From: Paenibacillus sp. E222
GTDB lineage: Bacteria > Bacillota > Bacilli > Paenibacillales > Paenibacillaceae
Assembly (NCBI RefSeq): GCF_013401555.1
Contig: NZ_CP058552.1
Coordinates: forward strand, 7,378,001-7,442,000
DNA: 64,000 nt
Direction: 5' to 3'
Shown here: positions 26,961-36,310 of the stretch, one piece after another
How positions within the stretch are numbered: the first letter of the stretch is position 1
Layout of the letters: the number at the start of each line of letters is the position of its first letter
Translations under genes and position numbers: made by a program
Notes under the pieces: model-generated
Told to the model about the DNA's origin: nothing
Database searches by the model: none
Seen by the model: the letters and a program-made list of their open reading frames with translations, nothing else

Positions 26961-29900
26961 TTATAGCTCGGTAACGGTCACACCTGCTGCTTTGTAGTAG
27001 TCCTCATCTACATTGTTTAGAACGTTGGCCTTCATTAGGATGCCGACTCCGGCAAAGAGTCCGATTCCGTTTGTGTTCCCTTCGATTCGGTTATTTTCAA
27101 TCAACACATTCTCGGGGTTACCTTCGCCAATATTGCCGGCTCCGGCATCGCCTTTGTCGCGTTCAAGACGCACGCCCCAGTATCCGCTTGCGGTATTGTT
27201 ACGGATCACATTGCCTCGAATCACCGTACCCGGTCCATTCAACACTTTGATTCCTGCCGCATCTGCAATCGTGGTTGTATTCTCGATGAGGTTATCCTCG
27301 ATTAGAGTATCGGGGGTGCCCATAGTTACCGAAATGCCGATTTGGCTGTTCCTGATCGTGTTGTCATGAATGTAGTTTCCTTTACCCGACTTGCTGTGAT
27401 TGCTGGGTGCTGAACCCCCTGTATTGCCAAGTCCAATCCCTGCGCCTGTCAGCACATCCGTAATGACATTGCCGGAGATTTCATTCAAATACTCCAGTTC
27501 ACCATGAAGATCAATAGCATCCAGCTTGGTTCCGTTAAATGTATTGCCACGCAGCACGTTGTTATGAGCGACAAACTGAATCAACGCTCCATGTCTGAGA
27601 TAAGGGCCCTCAAACGTACTATCCTCAACCACATTCCATAACGTATCATTGTCAAAACCGAGTCGATCAGTCTTGGCCGTTCCCTGAATGGAAATTCCGT
27701 AGCCTGAACCCCCAGGGCCCAGATCTGTTGCATTACGGAATGTTGCATGCTTCACAACGACATCTCGGCTGTGTTCGATGCGGATCGCCATTCGTTTGAA
27801 TTTCTCCACAATTACGCCGTCGATCGTAATGTCATACGATGGAGCCTCACCATAGTTGGCGATGTGAATTAGGCTATCCGGCCCCCCTGCGGAGGGATTG
27901 TTGGATTTGTGATCGGTTGTGTAGCTGCCAGACCAAGATGATGTTATGGTCATATTGGATACGAGAATGCTGTGCTGAGCCGATGCTTTCAGGACCGCGC
28001 TGCCCGTCACCTGATCCAGCGATGTCTTGAGCACGGTTCCGCCACTGCTCTCTCCTCTCAGATTCACCCCGGATTTGAGCTTCAGGTTGGTGGTTCCATC
28101 CGGCCCGGACAACAAATTGTACACTCCATCAGGCAAAAACACTTCATCACCAGCGTTCGCCTCATCAATAGCAGCCTGTATTGCGGGTCGGTCATCACTC
28201 GTATGATCAGCCAGATCTGCTCCGTAATCCCGTACATCAATCGTACGTCCGGTTACAGCATGAGGAGAATGGATAGTATGCGGTGCTCCATCTGTCTCCG
28301 TCAGTCCTGGAGCGATAAAGGGCACCGTCCCTTCGGGTGGTTGTGGCTCAATGTATGGAATCAGGGCAACAGGCGTTCCTCCCCCTGCATAAGGGGCATA
28401 CAGATGCACATCGGTCAGACTCGTGTAAATACTTGAATCAGAATTGCCATGCCCGGTGATCCGTACATAACGTGCAGAAGTGTCCGGGATATCAAATGCC
28501 TGCATTTCGGTTGTATCCCCACTGCTTTCGCCGCCATATACCTGGGTCCAATGATTCCCGTCAACAGACGTGTCTATCTCAAAGAAGGTCTTTCGGACAT
28601 CCCCTTTGTAAAAACCAATCCCAACATAGCTCACTTGCTGAACCTGACCCAGATCATACATGATCCATTGCCCCTCTCCGGCAACTGACCAGCGTGTATA
28701 ACTGTTATTGTCGAGGGTATTGGTCGCCAGGTTGCCGTCGCTACCGCTTGCCGAGACGGAGGCAACAGGCAGGGACGATACCGGAACCGCAAGGGTGGTC
28801 ATACCGGTTGATAGAGCACTGCTGACGTTGCCGGCTTCATCAATCGCCCTCACTTGAAACGTGTACGATGTTTCGGCTGCAAGTCCGCTGTCACGAAATG
28901 ACTGCTTACCTTGTTCAGCCAGCATAACTCCATCTCGATAAATCCGGTAGGCAGATACAGCTGTATCATCACTGGCAGCGGGCCATCTCAGTTCTGCAAA
29001 CTCCGTTCCCCAGTTGCGAATCTCAAGCTCAGCTTCCTGCTGCCATTCTGGCGCGCGTGTGTCGCTTCCATCTTCGATTAATGAGATAACAGATAACTGT
29101 GGACGCGGATTGCTCGTTCCGTTGGCTTCCTTGGTGTATACGTTCACGGAAACACCTGTTGATCCCGCATCCGCGAGCAAAAATGCAACCTGATCCGCAT
29201 CTGGGCGACTCTTCAAATAATCGGTTACATCCACTTCATAGACGGCCGGGCTTCCACTACGATCTGCCGTGACCTGGAATGTGCCAAGCAGCGAACTTTC
29301 GCTGAGACTTTGGACCGGGGCATTCGACCAGGTTAACGATGATTCGCTCCAGTCTGTTTTATTCAAACCGTAAAGAGACAACTCTGTATCGATATTCGAT
29401 GTGCCTTTTTTGGCGGCAATCCGTAGTCGATACCGATCTCCTTCGACCTCATTTCCGGTCATGTCAAATTTGAAGTACACATATTTCTTGGTCGATGGCG
29501 TGGAAGAAATGCTTAGCAATCCGGTGCTGGAGCCCGTGGCCTGATTGAAATTCAAGTCAGGCTTGCTGCTGTCAATCGCCGCATCGTCGTTTGGCAGCTT
29601 GCTGGCGATGACCTTTTCAATCAACGGTTTCTCTTCTTCCTCTTCTTCATCTCCAGGCGTAGTGTGTTCGGGATTGCTTTTGAACATAACGGGCTCCGTA
29701 ACGATCCGGTTCTTCACATGTTCATCAAGGAAGGCCCATGCCTCCGCATTGGCAACCTCGGAAGCCGTCCCTGTAAATCCATGGCCCTGACCGGGTACGA
29801 CTTTCATATCTACAATCGGGACACCCGCCGATTGAAGCTGTCCCGCGAAAGTAACACTGTCGGTATAGGGAATGGTGGCATCAGCATCACCGTGCCGAAT

Positions 29901-31286
29901 CCAGAACGGTGGATCATCTGGTGAAGCATACGTGCCCGGCATGGCAAGTCTGGCCTGCTCCGGAACATCGAACGCACGATGCCCGCCAAGCAGAGCTGTG
30001 ACCGAGCTATAGTTATTGGCAAATGTCGTCGTAAAATCAGCAGGTCCGTACCAGTCGGCAACGGCCTGCACTTTGTCGGAATACTCAGGCCATCCGCCAG
30101 AACCTTCAAGATCAGGTACATCTACCGTCACCCCTGTATCGAGCTCTACAGTGTCCCCAGCGACCATGTCCCCTGTTGTGCCGAGTAATGCAGCCAGATG
30201 GCCGCCCGCTGATGATCCCCAGACGCCGATCCGACTCGGGTCCAGATTGTACTGGGCTGCATGGGCCCGCAAATATCGGATAGCGAGCTTTACATCCTGA
30301 ATCTGGGCAGGGAAAGGCGCCTCAGGTGTCAGCCGGTAGTCCAGAGATACACCGATATAACCGCGTTTGAGTACATAATTGCATATGGAGTTTAATGCCT
30401 GCTTCCTGTCCCCGTGATTCCATCCACCTCCATGGATATAGACCATGACCGGCATCGGTTCAGCTGCCGCTGTCTCGGGAACAGCAATGGATGAATAGAT
30501 TGCTCGCCCACCAGCCGTTCCAATCTCCACATCCTCGTATAAAGTTACTCCTTGTGGTGGCGTAAACTCCGTATTCTCCTCTCCAGGCGGAACTGGGGAT
30601 GGGGCAGGCGTTATACCGGGAATAGCCTGACCGTAAATGACAACATTGTCGATATACATGTTGGCCTGCATGGCATCTCCTGTTCGAAAACGAATTTTCA
30701 CTGTGCTGTTATTGTTCGCTTCCGAACCCAGCGTCCAGCTTTTTAACGTATTTCCTTGCTTGTTCTTCGCATCAGGAGTGCCTGGGGCAAGTTCAAATGT
30801 CTCCAGCGTTGCCCAGGAACTGCCTCCGTCCTTCGACCATTCAATAATGATGCTTCCGCTGATATAGGACGAGGCGCGTGTGTAGTAGTTCAGCCGGATA
30901 TTTCCGTATCCAGTCAGATCAAGCGGCAGTGCGATTGCATCGGTTCCGTCAATTTTGATCATGTTGGGCAGCGAGGGGGCGGTTGTGGAAGATGACGTTT
31001 TGGCCTTGCTCCCTCCTTCTCCTTCCTGAAGCCAGGGGGCTCTCAGTGCAATTCCGCCTGTAGAGCCAAAGTTGTCCGGATCATCAAAGTTTTCCGCGTA
31101 AATCTCCAACTCTGGGCCCTCCGGATCCGGGATATTTTCTTCCTGCGTACTATTTAAAATAGAATGAGGAACAGCGTCTTCGATCGCCCGGACTTCATGC
31201 ACGGGAACGGTAATACCGCTAATGAGTATGACAGACATGGCAACAAGTACAACCCGCTTCTTCCACGTTTTGAACACGTCATTCAC
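26961..31286 (-). CDS. Giant secreted protein: esterase + DNRLRE + FN3 + discoidin-type CBM + beta-helix
   Basis: About 1440 residues (the frame extends to a GTG at 31319; a GTG at 31286, six bases after CGGAGGGG, is favoured). Numbered from 31319, the order is: signal peptide (18-45); a jelly-roll carbohydrate-binding-like domain (70-230); an alpha/beta-hydrolase esterase (255-540) with oxyanion motif YIHGGGW, nucleophile in VWGSSAGGH, and HGDADATIPY and GQGHGF supplying Asp and His; a DNRLRE domain (565-745); a fibronectin type III domain (755-850); an F5/8-type (CBM32) domain (855-985); and a right-handed parallel beta-helix of the pectate-lyase superfamily (1010-1450). It probably deacylates and cleaves plant or microbial polysaccharide outside the cell. 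Substrate is unknown. Confidence 0.85.
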   Translation of the reverse strand: MNDVFKTWKKRVVLVAMSVILISGITVPVHEVRAIEDAVPHSILNSTQEENIPDPEGPELEIYAENFDDPDNFGSTGGIALRAPWLQEGEGGSKAKTSSSTTAPSLPNMIKIDGTDAIALPLDLTGYGNIRLNYYTRASSYISGSIIIEWSKDGGSSWATLETFELAPGTPDAKNKQGNTLKSWTLGSEANNNSTVKIRFRTGDAMQANMYIDNVVIYGQAIPGITPAPSPVPPGEENTEFTPPQGVTLYEDVEIGTAGGRAIYSSIAVPETAAAEPMPVMVYIHGGGWNHGDRKQALNSICNYVLKRGYIGVSLDYRLTPEAPFPAQIQDVKLAIRYLRAHAAQYNLDPSRIGVWGSSAGGHLAALLGTTGDMVAGDTVELDTGVTVDVPDLEGSGGWPEYSDKVQAVADWYGPADFTTTFANNYSSVTALLGGHRAFDVPEQARLAMPGTYASPDDPPFWIRHGDADATIPYTDSVTFAGQLQSAGVPIVDMKVVPGQGHGFTGTASEVANAEAWAFLDEHVKNRIVTEPVMFKSNPEHTTPGDEEEEEEKPLIEKVIASKLPNDDAAIDSSKPDLNFNQATGSSTGLLSISSTPSTKKYVYFKFDMTGNEVEGDRYRLRIAAKKGTSNIDTELSLYGLNKTDWSESSLTWSNAPVQSLSESSLLGTFQVTADRSGSPAVYEVDVTDYLKSRPDADQVAFLLADAGSTGVSVNVYTKEANGTSNPRPQLSVISLIEDGSDTRAPEWQQEAELEIRNWGTEFAELRWPAASDDTAVSAYRIYRDGVMLAEQGKQSFRDSGLAAETSYTFQVRAIDEAGNVSSALSTGMTTLAVPVSSLPVASVSASGSDGNLATNTLDNNSYTRWSVAGEGQWIMYDLGQVQQVSYVGIGFYKGDVRKTFFEIDTSVDGNHWTQVYGGESSGDTTEMQAFDIPDTSARYVRITGHGNSDSSIYTSLTDVHLYAPYAGGGTPVALIPYIEPQPPEGTVPFIAPGLTETDGAPHTIHSPHAVTGRTIDVRDYGADLADHTSDDRPAIQAAIDEANAGDEVFLPDGVYNLLSGPDGTTNLKLKSGVNLRGESSGGTVLKTSLDQVTGSAVLKASAQHSILVSNMTITSSWSGSYTTDHKSNNPSAGGPDSLIHIANYGEAPSYDITIDGVIVEKFKRMAIRIEHSRDVVVKHATFRNATDLGPGGSGYGISIQGTAKTDRLGFDNDTLWNVVEDSTFEGPYLRHGALIQFVAHNNVLRGNTFNGTKLDAIDLHGELEYLNEISGNVITDVLTGAGIGLGNTGGSAPSNHSKSGKGNYIHDNTIRNSQIGISVTMGTPDTLIEDNLIENTTTIADAAGIKVLNGPGTVIRGNVIRNNTASGYWGVRLERDKGDAGAGNIGEGNPENVLIENNRIEGNTNGIGLFAGVGILMKANVLNNVDEDYYKAAGVTVTEL

Positions 31287-31316
31287 TTGCATCCCCTCCG
31301 TATTCAGCTGACTTGC

Positions 31317-31378
31317 CACTCCGATGACAGAACAACCTTCCGATCGCTGTTATCGTGTAAAATGTATAGTTCAACTTA
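31317..31378. repeat. Copy of the MITE-like core and terminus
   Basis: 31317-31354 repeats the core found at 17591-17628 (35 of 38 bases), followed by GTGTAAAATGTATAGTTCAAC, whose end matches the inverted ends of the other copies. It occupies the whole gap between the lipoprotein gene and the giant esterase gene. Confidence 0.55.
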
Positions 31379-31383
31379 AATCG

Positions 31384-32934
31384 TTAGCGACGCGGTGCGG
31401 ACACGCCTTCACCCTTATTGAATTTCTCGGTGGCTTCTTTGATTGCCTGATCGCCGCCTTTGGATTTCCATTCCTCTACCACTTTCGGCCAATCGGAGAT
31501 CGGCTCCTTACCATAAACCATCTTGATCATGTGTGTGAGCAATACCTGAGGAGGTGTATCCGAATTGGGAGCAATCTCGGGATTCTGTACAAAAGCTTCC
31601 AAACGCGGATCAAAGTTGATGCCATCCCGACCTTCTTTGGCTAAGATGGTATCGTAAATATTCATCAGCGTTCTGCCTTCTTCTGTCAGCGATAACGAGC
31701 CTTTATTGTACGTTGTGTCCTGTACGAACCATAAGAACGACTGACGGTAACGCTCTTCGTCTACACCAGCGGAGTCTGTTGGAGCTGTGTATGAAATCAC
31801 GCCATTATCCTCTGTGTAGGTCTCTCCTTCTGTGCCGTATGTGAAAAACTTCTCCGCTTCGTCAGACACCATCCAGTTGAAGAAACGGATAATGGAAGCC
31901 GGATCAGCCGCATCCTTATTAATAAAGTAGGCACGTGTCACCGGACCGTACAAATAATAACCGCCCTTTCCGTCCGGGCCGACAGGGGAAGGGATAATCT
32001 CGATTTTGGCATCGGGAACCGACGCTTTAATCTGCTTCTCCCATTGGATCAGTTCGTTGGCATTCATGGACCACATGCCCGCCTTGCCCGAGAGAATCGT
32101 ATTTTTGAATACGGTGGAATTGATGGTCGCGAACTCTTTGTTGATCAGCCCTTCCTCGTACATCGTCTTATAGACCGTTAGGGCTTGCTGCATATTCTCG
32201 TTATCCATAAATTTAGGAACAACCTGGTCGCCCTGCTGCTCCATCATGGACAGGAATTGCTGTACGTCATAGGCACCGAAAAAGGTATCCGCATATTTGA
32301 AATCCTCACGCCCCATATACGGATTCTCCACGCCGAGCTTCTTAAAGGCGCGCAAAACGTCCATAGTCTCCTCAACCGTCGTGGGCACCGGCAGTCCCGT
32401 TTGATCCAGCAGATCCTTGCGAATCCAGGTTGCCCGGCGGGATGGATTGGATAAATATTCAGGGATAGCATAGATATGGCCGTCATGAGTTACCTGGTCC
32501 CAGGCTTCCTTCGGCACGGTTTTGAGCAAATCTTGCCCGTACTGCTGCAGCAGTTCATCCAGCGGCTGAAATACTCCAGCTTCGACCGAGCCTGCCATCT
32601 CTTTGCCGTTGACGCCGCCGTCACCCTGCACCACGTCAGGAATATCATTGGTGGCAAACATCTGGACCATTTTCTGTTCATATTCCTTATGGGGGACCAG
32701 GACAATTTCCAGATCGGTATTCGTCAGATCCTCCAGTTTTTTCACCCATTGATCCTTGTTAATGTCTGGTGACTTCTCCACATACGTATACGCCAGCGTA
32801 CGGAGTGAAATGGAGAATTTCGTTTTGCCGTCTCCCCCGCCTTCACCGGATGCCGCTCCGCTGCCTTTGTTGCACCCGGTCATAACAGCTGCTGCCAGCA
32901 ATAGCGCCATGCCTGAGACCATCCACTTTTTCAT
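31384..32934 (-). CDS. Solute-binding lipoprotein, LplA/YtcQ-like
   Basis: A 516-residue ABC receptor lipoprotein: signal and lipobox VMTGC (Cys21), a Gly/Ser linker and a large SBP_bac_1-type domain (VVQGDGGVNGKEMAG, FFNWMVSDEAEKFFTYGTEGE). This LplA/YtcQ type works with LplB- and YtcP-type permeases, which are encoded at 40117-41094 and 39226-40104 in the same gene cluster. It probably binds oligosaccharides released from the polysaccharide attacked by the nearby lyase. A terminator-like hairpin and a cre-like site lie just upstream, so it may be expressed from its own promoter more strongly than the rest of the operon. Confidence 0.9.
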   Translation of the reverse strand: MKKWMVSGMALLLAAAVMTGCNKGSGAASGEGGGDGKTKFSISLRTLAYTYVEKSPDINKDQWVKKLEDLTNTDLEIVLVPHKEYEQKMVQMFATNDIPDVVQGDGGVNGKEMAGSVEAGVFQPLDELLQQYGQDLLKTVPKEAWDQVTHDGHIYAIPEYLSNPSRRATWIRKDLLDQTGLPVPTTVEETMDVLRAFKKLGVENPYMGREDFKYADTFFGAYDVQQFLSMMEQQGDQVVPKFMDNENMQQALTVYKTMYEEGLINKEFATINSTVFKNTILSGKAGMWSMNANELIQWEKQIKASVPDAKIEIIPSPVGPDGKGGYYLYGPVTRAYFINKDAADPASIIRFFNWMVSDEAEKFFTYGTEGETYTEDNGVISYTAPTDSAGVDEERYRQSFLWFVQDTTYNKGSLSLTEEGRTLMNIYDTILAKEGRDGINFDPRLEAFVQNPEIAPNSDTPPQVLLTHMIKMVYGKEPISDWPKVVEEWKSKGGDQAIKEATEKFNKGEGVSAPRR

Positions 32935-32974
32935 GCTACCCCTCTTTTCATCCTGATTTAGGTACCACTCGTTG

Positions 32975-32989
32975 GTGAAGCGCTTTCAA
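32975..32989. promoter_or_regulatory. cre-like site upstream of the LplA-like gene
   Basis: On the minus strand TTGAAAGCGCTTCAC keeps the AAAGCGCTT core of CcpA sites but has mismatches at its 3' end. Weak evidence. Confidence 0.35.
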
Positions 32990-33000
32990 ATAGATGTTAA

Positions 33001-33035
33001 AACATCCCCACCGCCTGCAACAATGGGGATGTTTT
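33001..33035. terminator. Hairpin between lyase and lipoprotein genes
   Basis: AACATCCCC (33001-33009) pairs with GGGGATGTT (33025-33033). On the minus strand it follows the lyase stop and may partially end that transcript before the lipoprotein gene. Confidence 0.55.
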
Positions 33036-33069
33036 AGATGAGATTGCGTTTTCTTTAGGTCCGCACTCC

Positions 33070-35478
33070 CTAGTACGTCTTGGATACCTCGATCTTCTTC
33101 GTTACACCGTTGTCGGTAAAATAGAGATGGATGCCGTGATCCTGGTCATCGATGAAATAGGGGACATACTTCGGCTCCTCGATTTTATATGGTACAAGCA
33201 GTGTTACAATTCTGTGGCTTGAGGCCGGCCGCGTTTCTGCGGTCAGATGATAATGTCTTTCCAGCCCTTCGTACTCTGCCGGGTCCACCTCTGCGAATTG
33301 ATCCGTCTGGCTGAGCGCCAGCTCACCGGAGGAAGCATATACAAACGTGCCCTCAAGCCCCGCCATATTCCCGTTCAGACGGAAGCTCTGCCCTTTCAGC
33401 TGTAGCGGGTGCAGTGCATGGAACAGCCATTGAACGCTGTCCGGCTTCTCCAGGTCAATGTGGTCCACAATGACGAAGTAGGATGATTGCAGAAAATGAA
33501 TCTCCCGTACAACACGCTTCACATGAGGTACGGTGCTGGCATAGGCATCGGTCGCTACCGCGCGCACATAACCATCGCCGTCCCGCCAATAGGCCTCTTC
33601 GATCTGCCCGGTGGCGGCCATATTCAGCACCTTGTTGTTCTCAGCATACTGCCCTGCTCCACCAATCAGCAGGTTGTTTTTGGAACGTGTCTGCCTGCGC
33701 CATTCCCGGTGAAAGGAGCTGCCGTGGGCGATATAATAGCCTGTATCCGCCGCAAGCGGCTCACCGAATGCGTGCAGGGTAAAGCTGTTCTGATCCGCAT
33801 GACTGTGGCTGATGGAGCCATAACGGCTCGACTTGAGCAGCAGCATAACATGCTCATCCGGATCGTCCATCCGGTGATGCATGGCTACCCAACCCACATC
33901 ACGGAACCACTTCAGCGGCTCGATGTCCACAGGCGACTCTTCCTCCACCTGCGGATAATCGTGGCGGTATACCAAGTCGTCAAAGTTAAAGTCCCACCAA
34001 CCGTAATTATAAAAAGCTCCCTCTGTCCCCGGATCGGATTGGCGCACACGCTCAAAGTACCACTGGTACCAACGGTTGCCTGTAACACCTGCCAGTTGGC
34101 GGACAAGATAGCCTGTTTTCAAGTTTACCGGGTCACCCAGCGTAGACTGATCTCCAAAGCTGGCGCGCCGTGCATCGGGCGGGTACACGTAGAGTGGAAA
34201 ATCCCCAGTACGCTGGAAGAACGGCCGACGAAAGAAATCGATGCCAGCATAGTTTCGTAACAAATTCATCGCTTCTGTCACGTAGGCCATACCTGTTGTC
34301 CAGTACATCGGGCCTTCAGCCCAACCTCCATCACTTCCTCCCCAAGGGGAGTACAGACAGGCATAATAATCGATCGCATAATCCAGCCACACTGCAGCCT
34401 GCTGATGCTCATGCAACAAGGCCATACAGCAGGGCACAAGCACGGAAGACAATGAACGCACCGCATGGCTGTCATAAGGCACATGATGGATCTTCGAGCG
34501 AACCATCACATGCTGGGCTACCTGTTCTGTCCGCCGCAGCAAACTGCGCCTTACCATCTCTTGCTCTTCACTGTTCAACTCATCATGCAGCCAGTCATAA
34601 CCCCAAGCAAGCGCAGCGGCAACCCGAAAGGCCGCCTCATCGTTATAATCACGAGAGGTCGTTCCCTCTGTATCCCAAGCCGCCACATGCAATAACCAGG
34701 TTTTCGCTGCTCCAAGCAACCGTTCGTCACGTAGCACCCGCCCCGCGATGCTGAGATGTCGAATCGCATATAACGTTTCCTGACAATCAATATACATTTG
34801 CCTCCAGAGCGCGGCGACACGTTTGTTCTCCGGGTAAGGCAGCGGTTCACGAATTGGTTCGCGGTTGGCCCATGGCTCCACGGAATTTGCCATAAATACA
34901 TCCCAGCCGCAATATGTAGCATCTGTCGCAATGGCATCCGCAAGTGCCTGCAGCCCGCTCTCTCCGAGCCATAACCGGGGGTGAGACGTGTCTGTGGAAA
35001 TGTACCGCTGCGCCCGGGAAGGTAGCGGTGTCTCGGGTAATCCCGCTGGCACAGTGAACTGCCGCACCTCACTCCAAGCCGACATTTCCCCTTGCTTCCT
35101 TTGCGAGGCATGCCCTTTGGCTTCACTCCCTTGCTTCCCCTGAGAGACATATGCTTCGGCTTCGCCCACTTGCTGCACTGGTTGATCTACAAGCAGCGCA
35201 TATCGCCAATAGTACTCCCCAGGTTCAAACACCCGGTCCGGCGTGAAAAAGTTATACGGGAGCGGCGCAAAGGTCATCGTCTCTCCTTCCTGAAAAGAAG
35301 ACCCCACCGATACTTGCAGCATATAGGCATTCTCGTCTTCTTGCTGTGCCGCCATCCAGGTAAACCTCGGCGGATTTTCTCCTAGAACGGTGTGCTCGTC
35401 AGGCGCATAGTCCACATGGAACGGCCCGCTGATTGGTTGGTACAACGGTCTTTCTGCAAGCTTCCGCTTCACTTCCAT
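33070..35478 (-). CDS. Heparinase II/III-type polysaccharide lyase with DUF4962 domain
   Basis: An 802-residue protein without signal peptide. The N-terminal region (1-155) resembles DUF4962 (GPFHVDYAPDEHTVL, NPPRFTWMAA); an alpha/alpha-toroid follows (160-480, with DYNDEAAFRVAAALAWGYDW) and then the heparinase II/III beta-sandwich (about 520-800, SSRYGSISHSHADQNSFTLH with the His pair, GDGYVRAVATDAY, VDHIDL). This order is that of PL15-like exolytic lyases acting on alginate or heparin/heparan oligosaccharides. Being cytoplasmic, it would act on imported oligosaccharides and release unsaturated uronate. Residues around 105-135 contain a duplicated SQGKQG/SQRKQG insert. Exact substrate is not determined. 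Confidence 0.82.
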   Translation of the reverse strand: MEVKRKLAERPLYQPISGPFHVDYAPDEHTVLGENPPRFTWMAAQQEDENAYMLQVSVGSSFQEGETMTFAPLPYNFFTPDRVFEPGEYYWRYALLVDQPVQQVGEAEAYVSQGKQGSEAKGHASQRKQGEMSAWSEVRQFTVPAGLPETPLPSRAQRYISTDTSHPRLWLGESGLQALADAIATDATYCGWDVFMANSVEPWANREPIREPLPYPENKRVAALWRQMYIDCQETLYAIRHLSIAGRVLRDERLLGAAKTWLLHVAAWDTEGTTSRDYNDEAAFRVAAALAWGYDWLHDELNSEEQEMVRRSLLRRTEQVAQHVMVRSKIHHVPYDSHAVRSLSSVLVPCCMALLHEHQQAAVWLDYAIDYYACLYSPWGGSDGGWAEGPMYWTTGMAYVTEAMNLLRNYAGIDFFRRPFFQRTGDFPLYVYPPDARRASFGDQSTLGDPVNLKTGYLVRQLAGVTGNRWYQWYFERVRQSDPGTEGAFYNYGWWDFNFDDLVYRHDYPQVEEESPVDIEPLKWFRDVGWVAMHHRMDDPDEHVMLLLKSSRYGSISHSHADQNSFTLHAFGEPLAADTGYYIAHGSSFHREWRRQTRSKNNLLIGGAGQYAENNKVLNMAATGQIEEAYWRDGDGYVRAVATDAYASTVPHVKRVVREIHFLQSSYFVIVDHIDLEKPDSVQWLFHALHPLQLKGQSFRLNGNMAGLEGTFVYASSGELALSQTDQFAEVDPAEYEGLERHYHLTAETRPASSHRIVTLLVPYKIEEPKYVPYFIDDQDHGIHLYFTDNGVTKKIEVSKTY

Positions 35479-35512
35479 CGTATCGTCCCCTCCTTATCGC
35501 AATGGTGTAGCA

Positions 35513-36280
35513 TCAACGCATGTACATCCCGCCATTGATTTCAATCGTTTCTCCGGTTATAAAAGAACCCAGCTCGGAACACAGGTACAGCGCCGCTCCT
35601 GCGACATCATCGGGAGTCCCTTCCCGCCCAAGCGGAATGCTGCTTACCGCAGAAGTTCGGCCTTCCGCCGAGGTGAACGTAGCGTGGAACGCCGTTTGTC
35701 CGATGAAGCCCGGTGAAAGGGCATTGACCGTAATCCCGCCAGGAGCCAGTTCTTTGGCAAGTCCTTTGGTTAACGCAATGACAGCCGCCTTGGATGCTGC
35801 GTAAATAGCTGCACCCGGCCCGCCACCATTATGAGCCGCTACGGAAGTCAGATTGATAATTCGGCCGCCTCCAACCGCCTTCATGCCAGGAATGACCGCT
35901 TTGGAGACAAAGACGGCGCTCTTCAGATTGACATCCATAATCCGGCTGTACAACTCCTCGCTCATTGTTTCAATGGGGCTTCGCTCCACCAGATGCCCCG
36001 CATTATTAATCAACAGATCAATCGGACCGCCGAAGCGGAGTGTGATATCCCCAACCATCGATTCTATGGCATTCGTATCAGTCACATCCGCCCGAAATGC
36101 CGCTGCTTCACCGCCAGCATCCCGGATGGCGGTCACTACCTCCTCCGCCCGATCCATATTATGCAGGCCATTCACAGCCACCTTTGCTCCGCAACGTGCC
36201 AATGCCCCAGCAATGGCAGCACCAATTCCTCCGCTGGAGCCGGTAACCAGCGCAATTTTGTTCTGCAAGTTGATATTCAT
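35513..36280 (-). CDS. Short-chain dehydrogenase/reductase (SDR)
   Basis: A 255-residue classical SDR: cofactor motif TGSSGGIG (14-21), NNAG (about 91-94), catalytic Ser in NLTSVAAH and YAASK with Tyr and Lys. It is a cytosolic NAD(P)H-dependent oxidoreductase. Annotation by similarity would often say FabG-like, but its place beside a uronate lyase suggests reduction of a 4-deoxy-5-oxo-uronate or a similar keto sugar acid, as known for DEH reductases and KduD. That role is inferred from the neighbours. It lies 34 bp upstream of the lyase gene and 30 bp behind the kinase gene. Confidence 0.88.
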   Translation of the reverse strand: MNINLQNKIALVTGSSGGIGAAIAGALARCGAKVAVNGLHNMDRAEEVVTAIRDAGGEAAAFRADVTDTNAIESMVGDITLRFGGPIDLLINNAGHLVERSPIETMSEELYSRIMDVNLKSAVFVSKAVIPGMKAVGGGRIINLTSVAAHNGGGPGAAIYAASKAAVIALTKGLAKELAPGGITVNALSPGFIGQTAFHATFTSAEGRTSAVSSIPLGREGTPDDVAGAALYLCSELGSFITGETIEINGGMYMR

Positions 36281-36310
36281 GTTCTATCTTCCTCCCTGAT
36301 ATAGGTTCAA

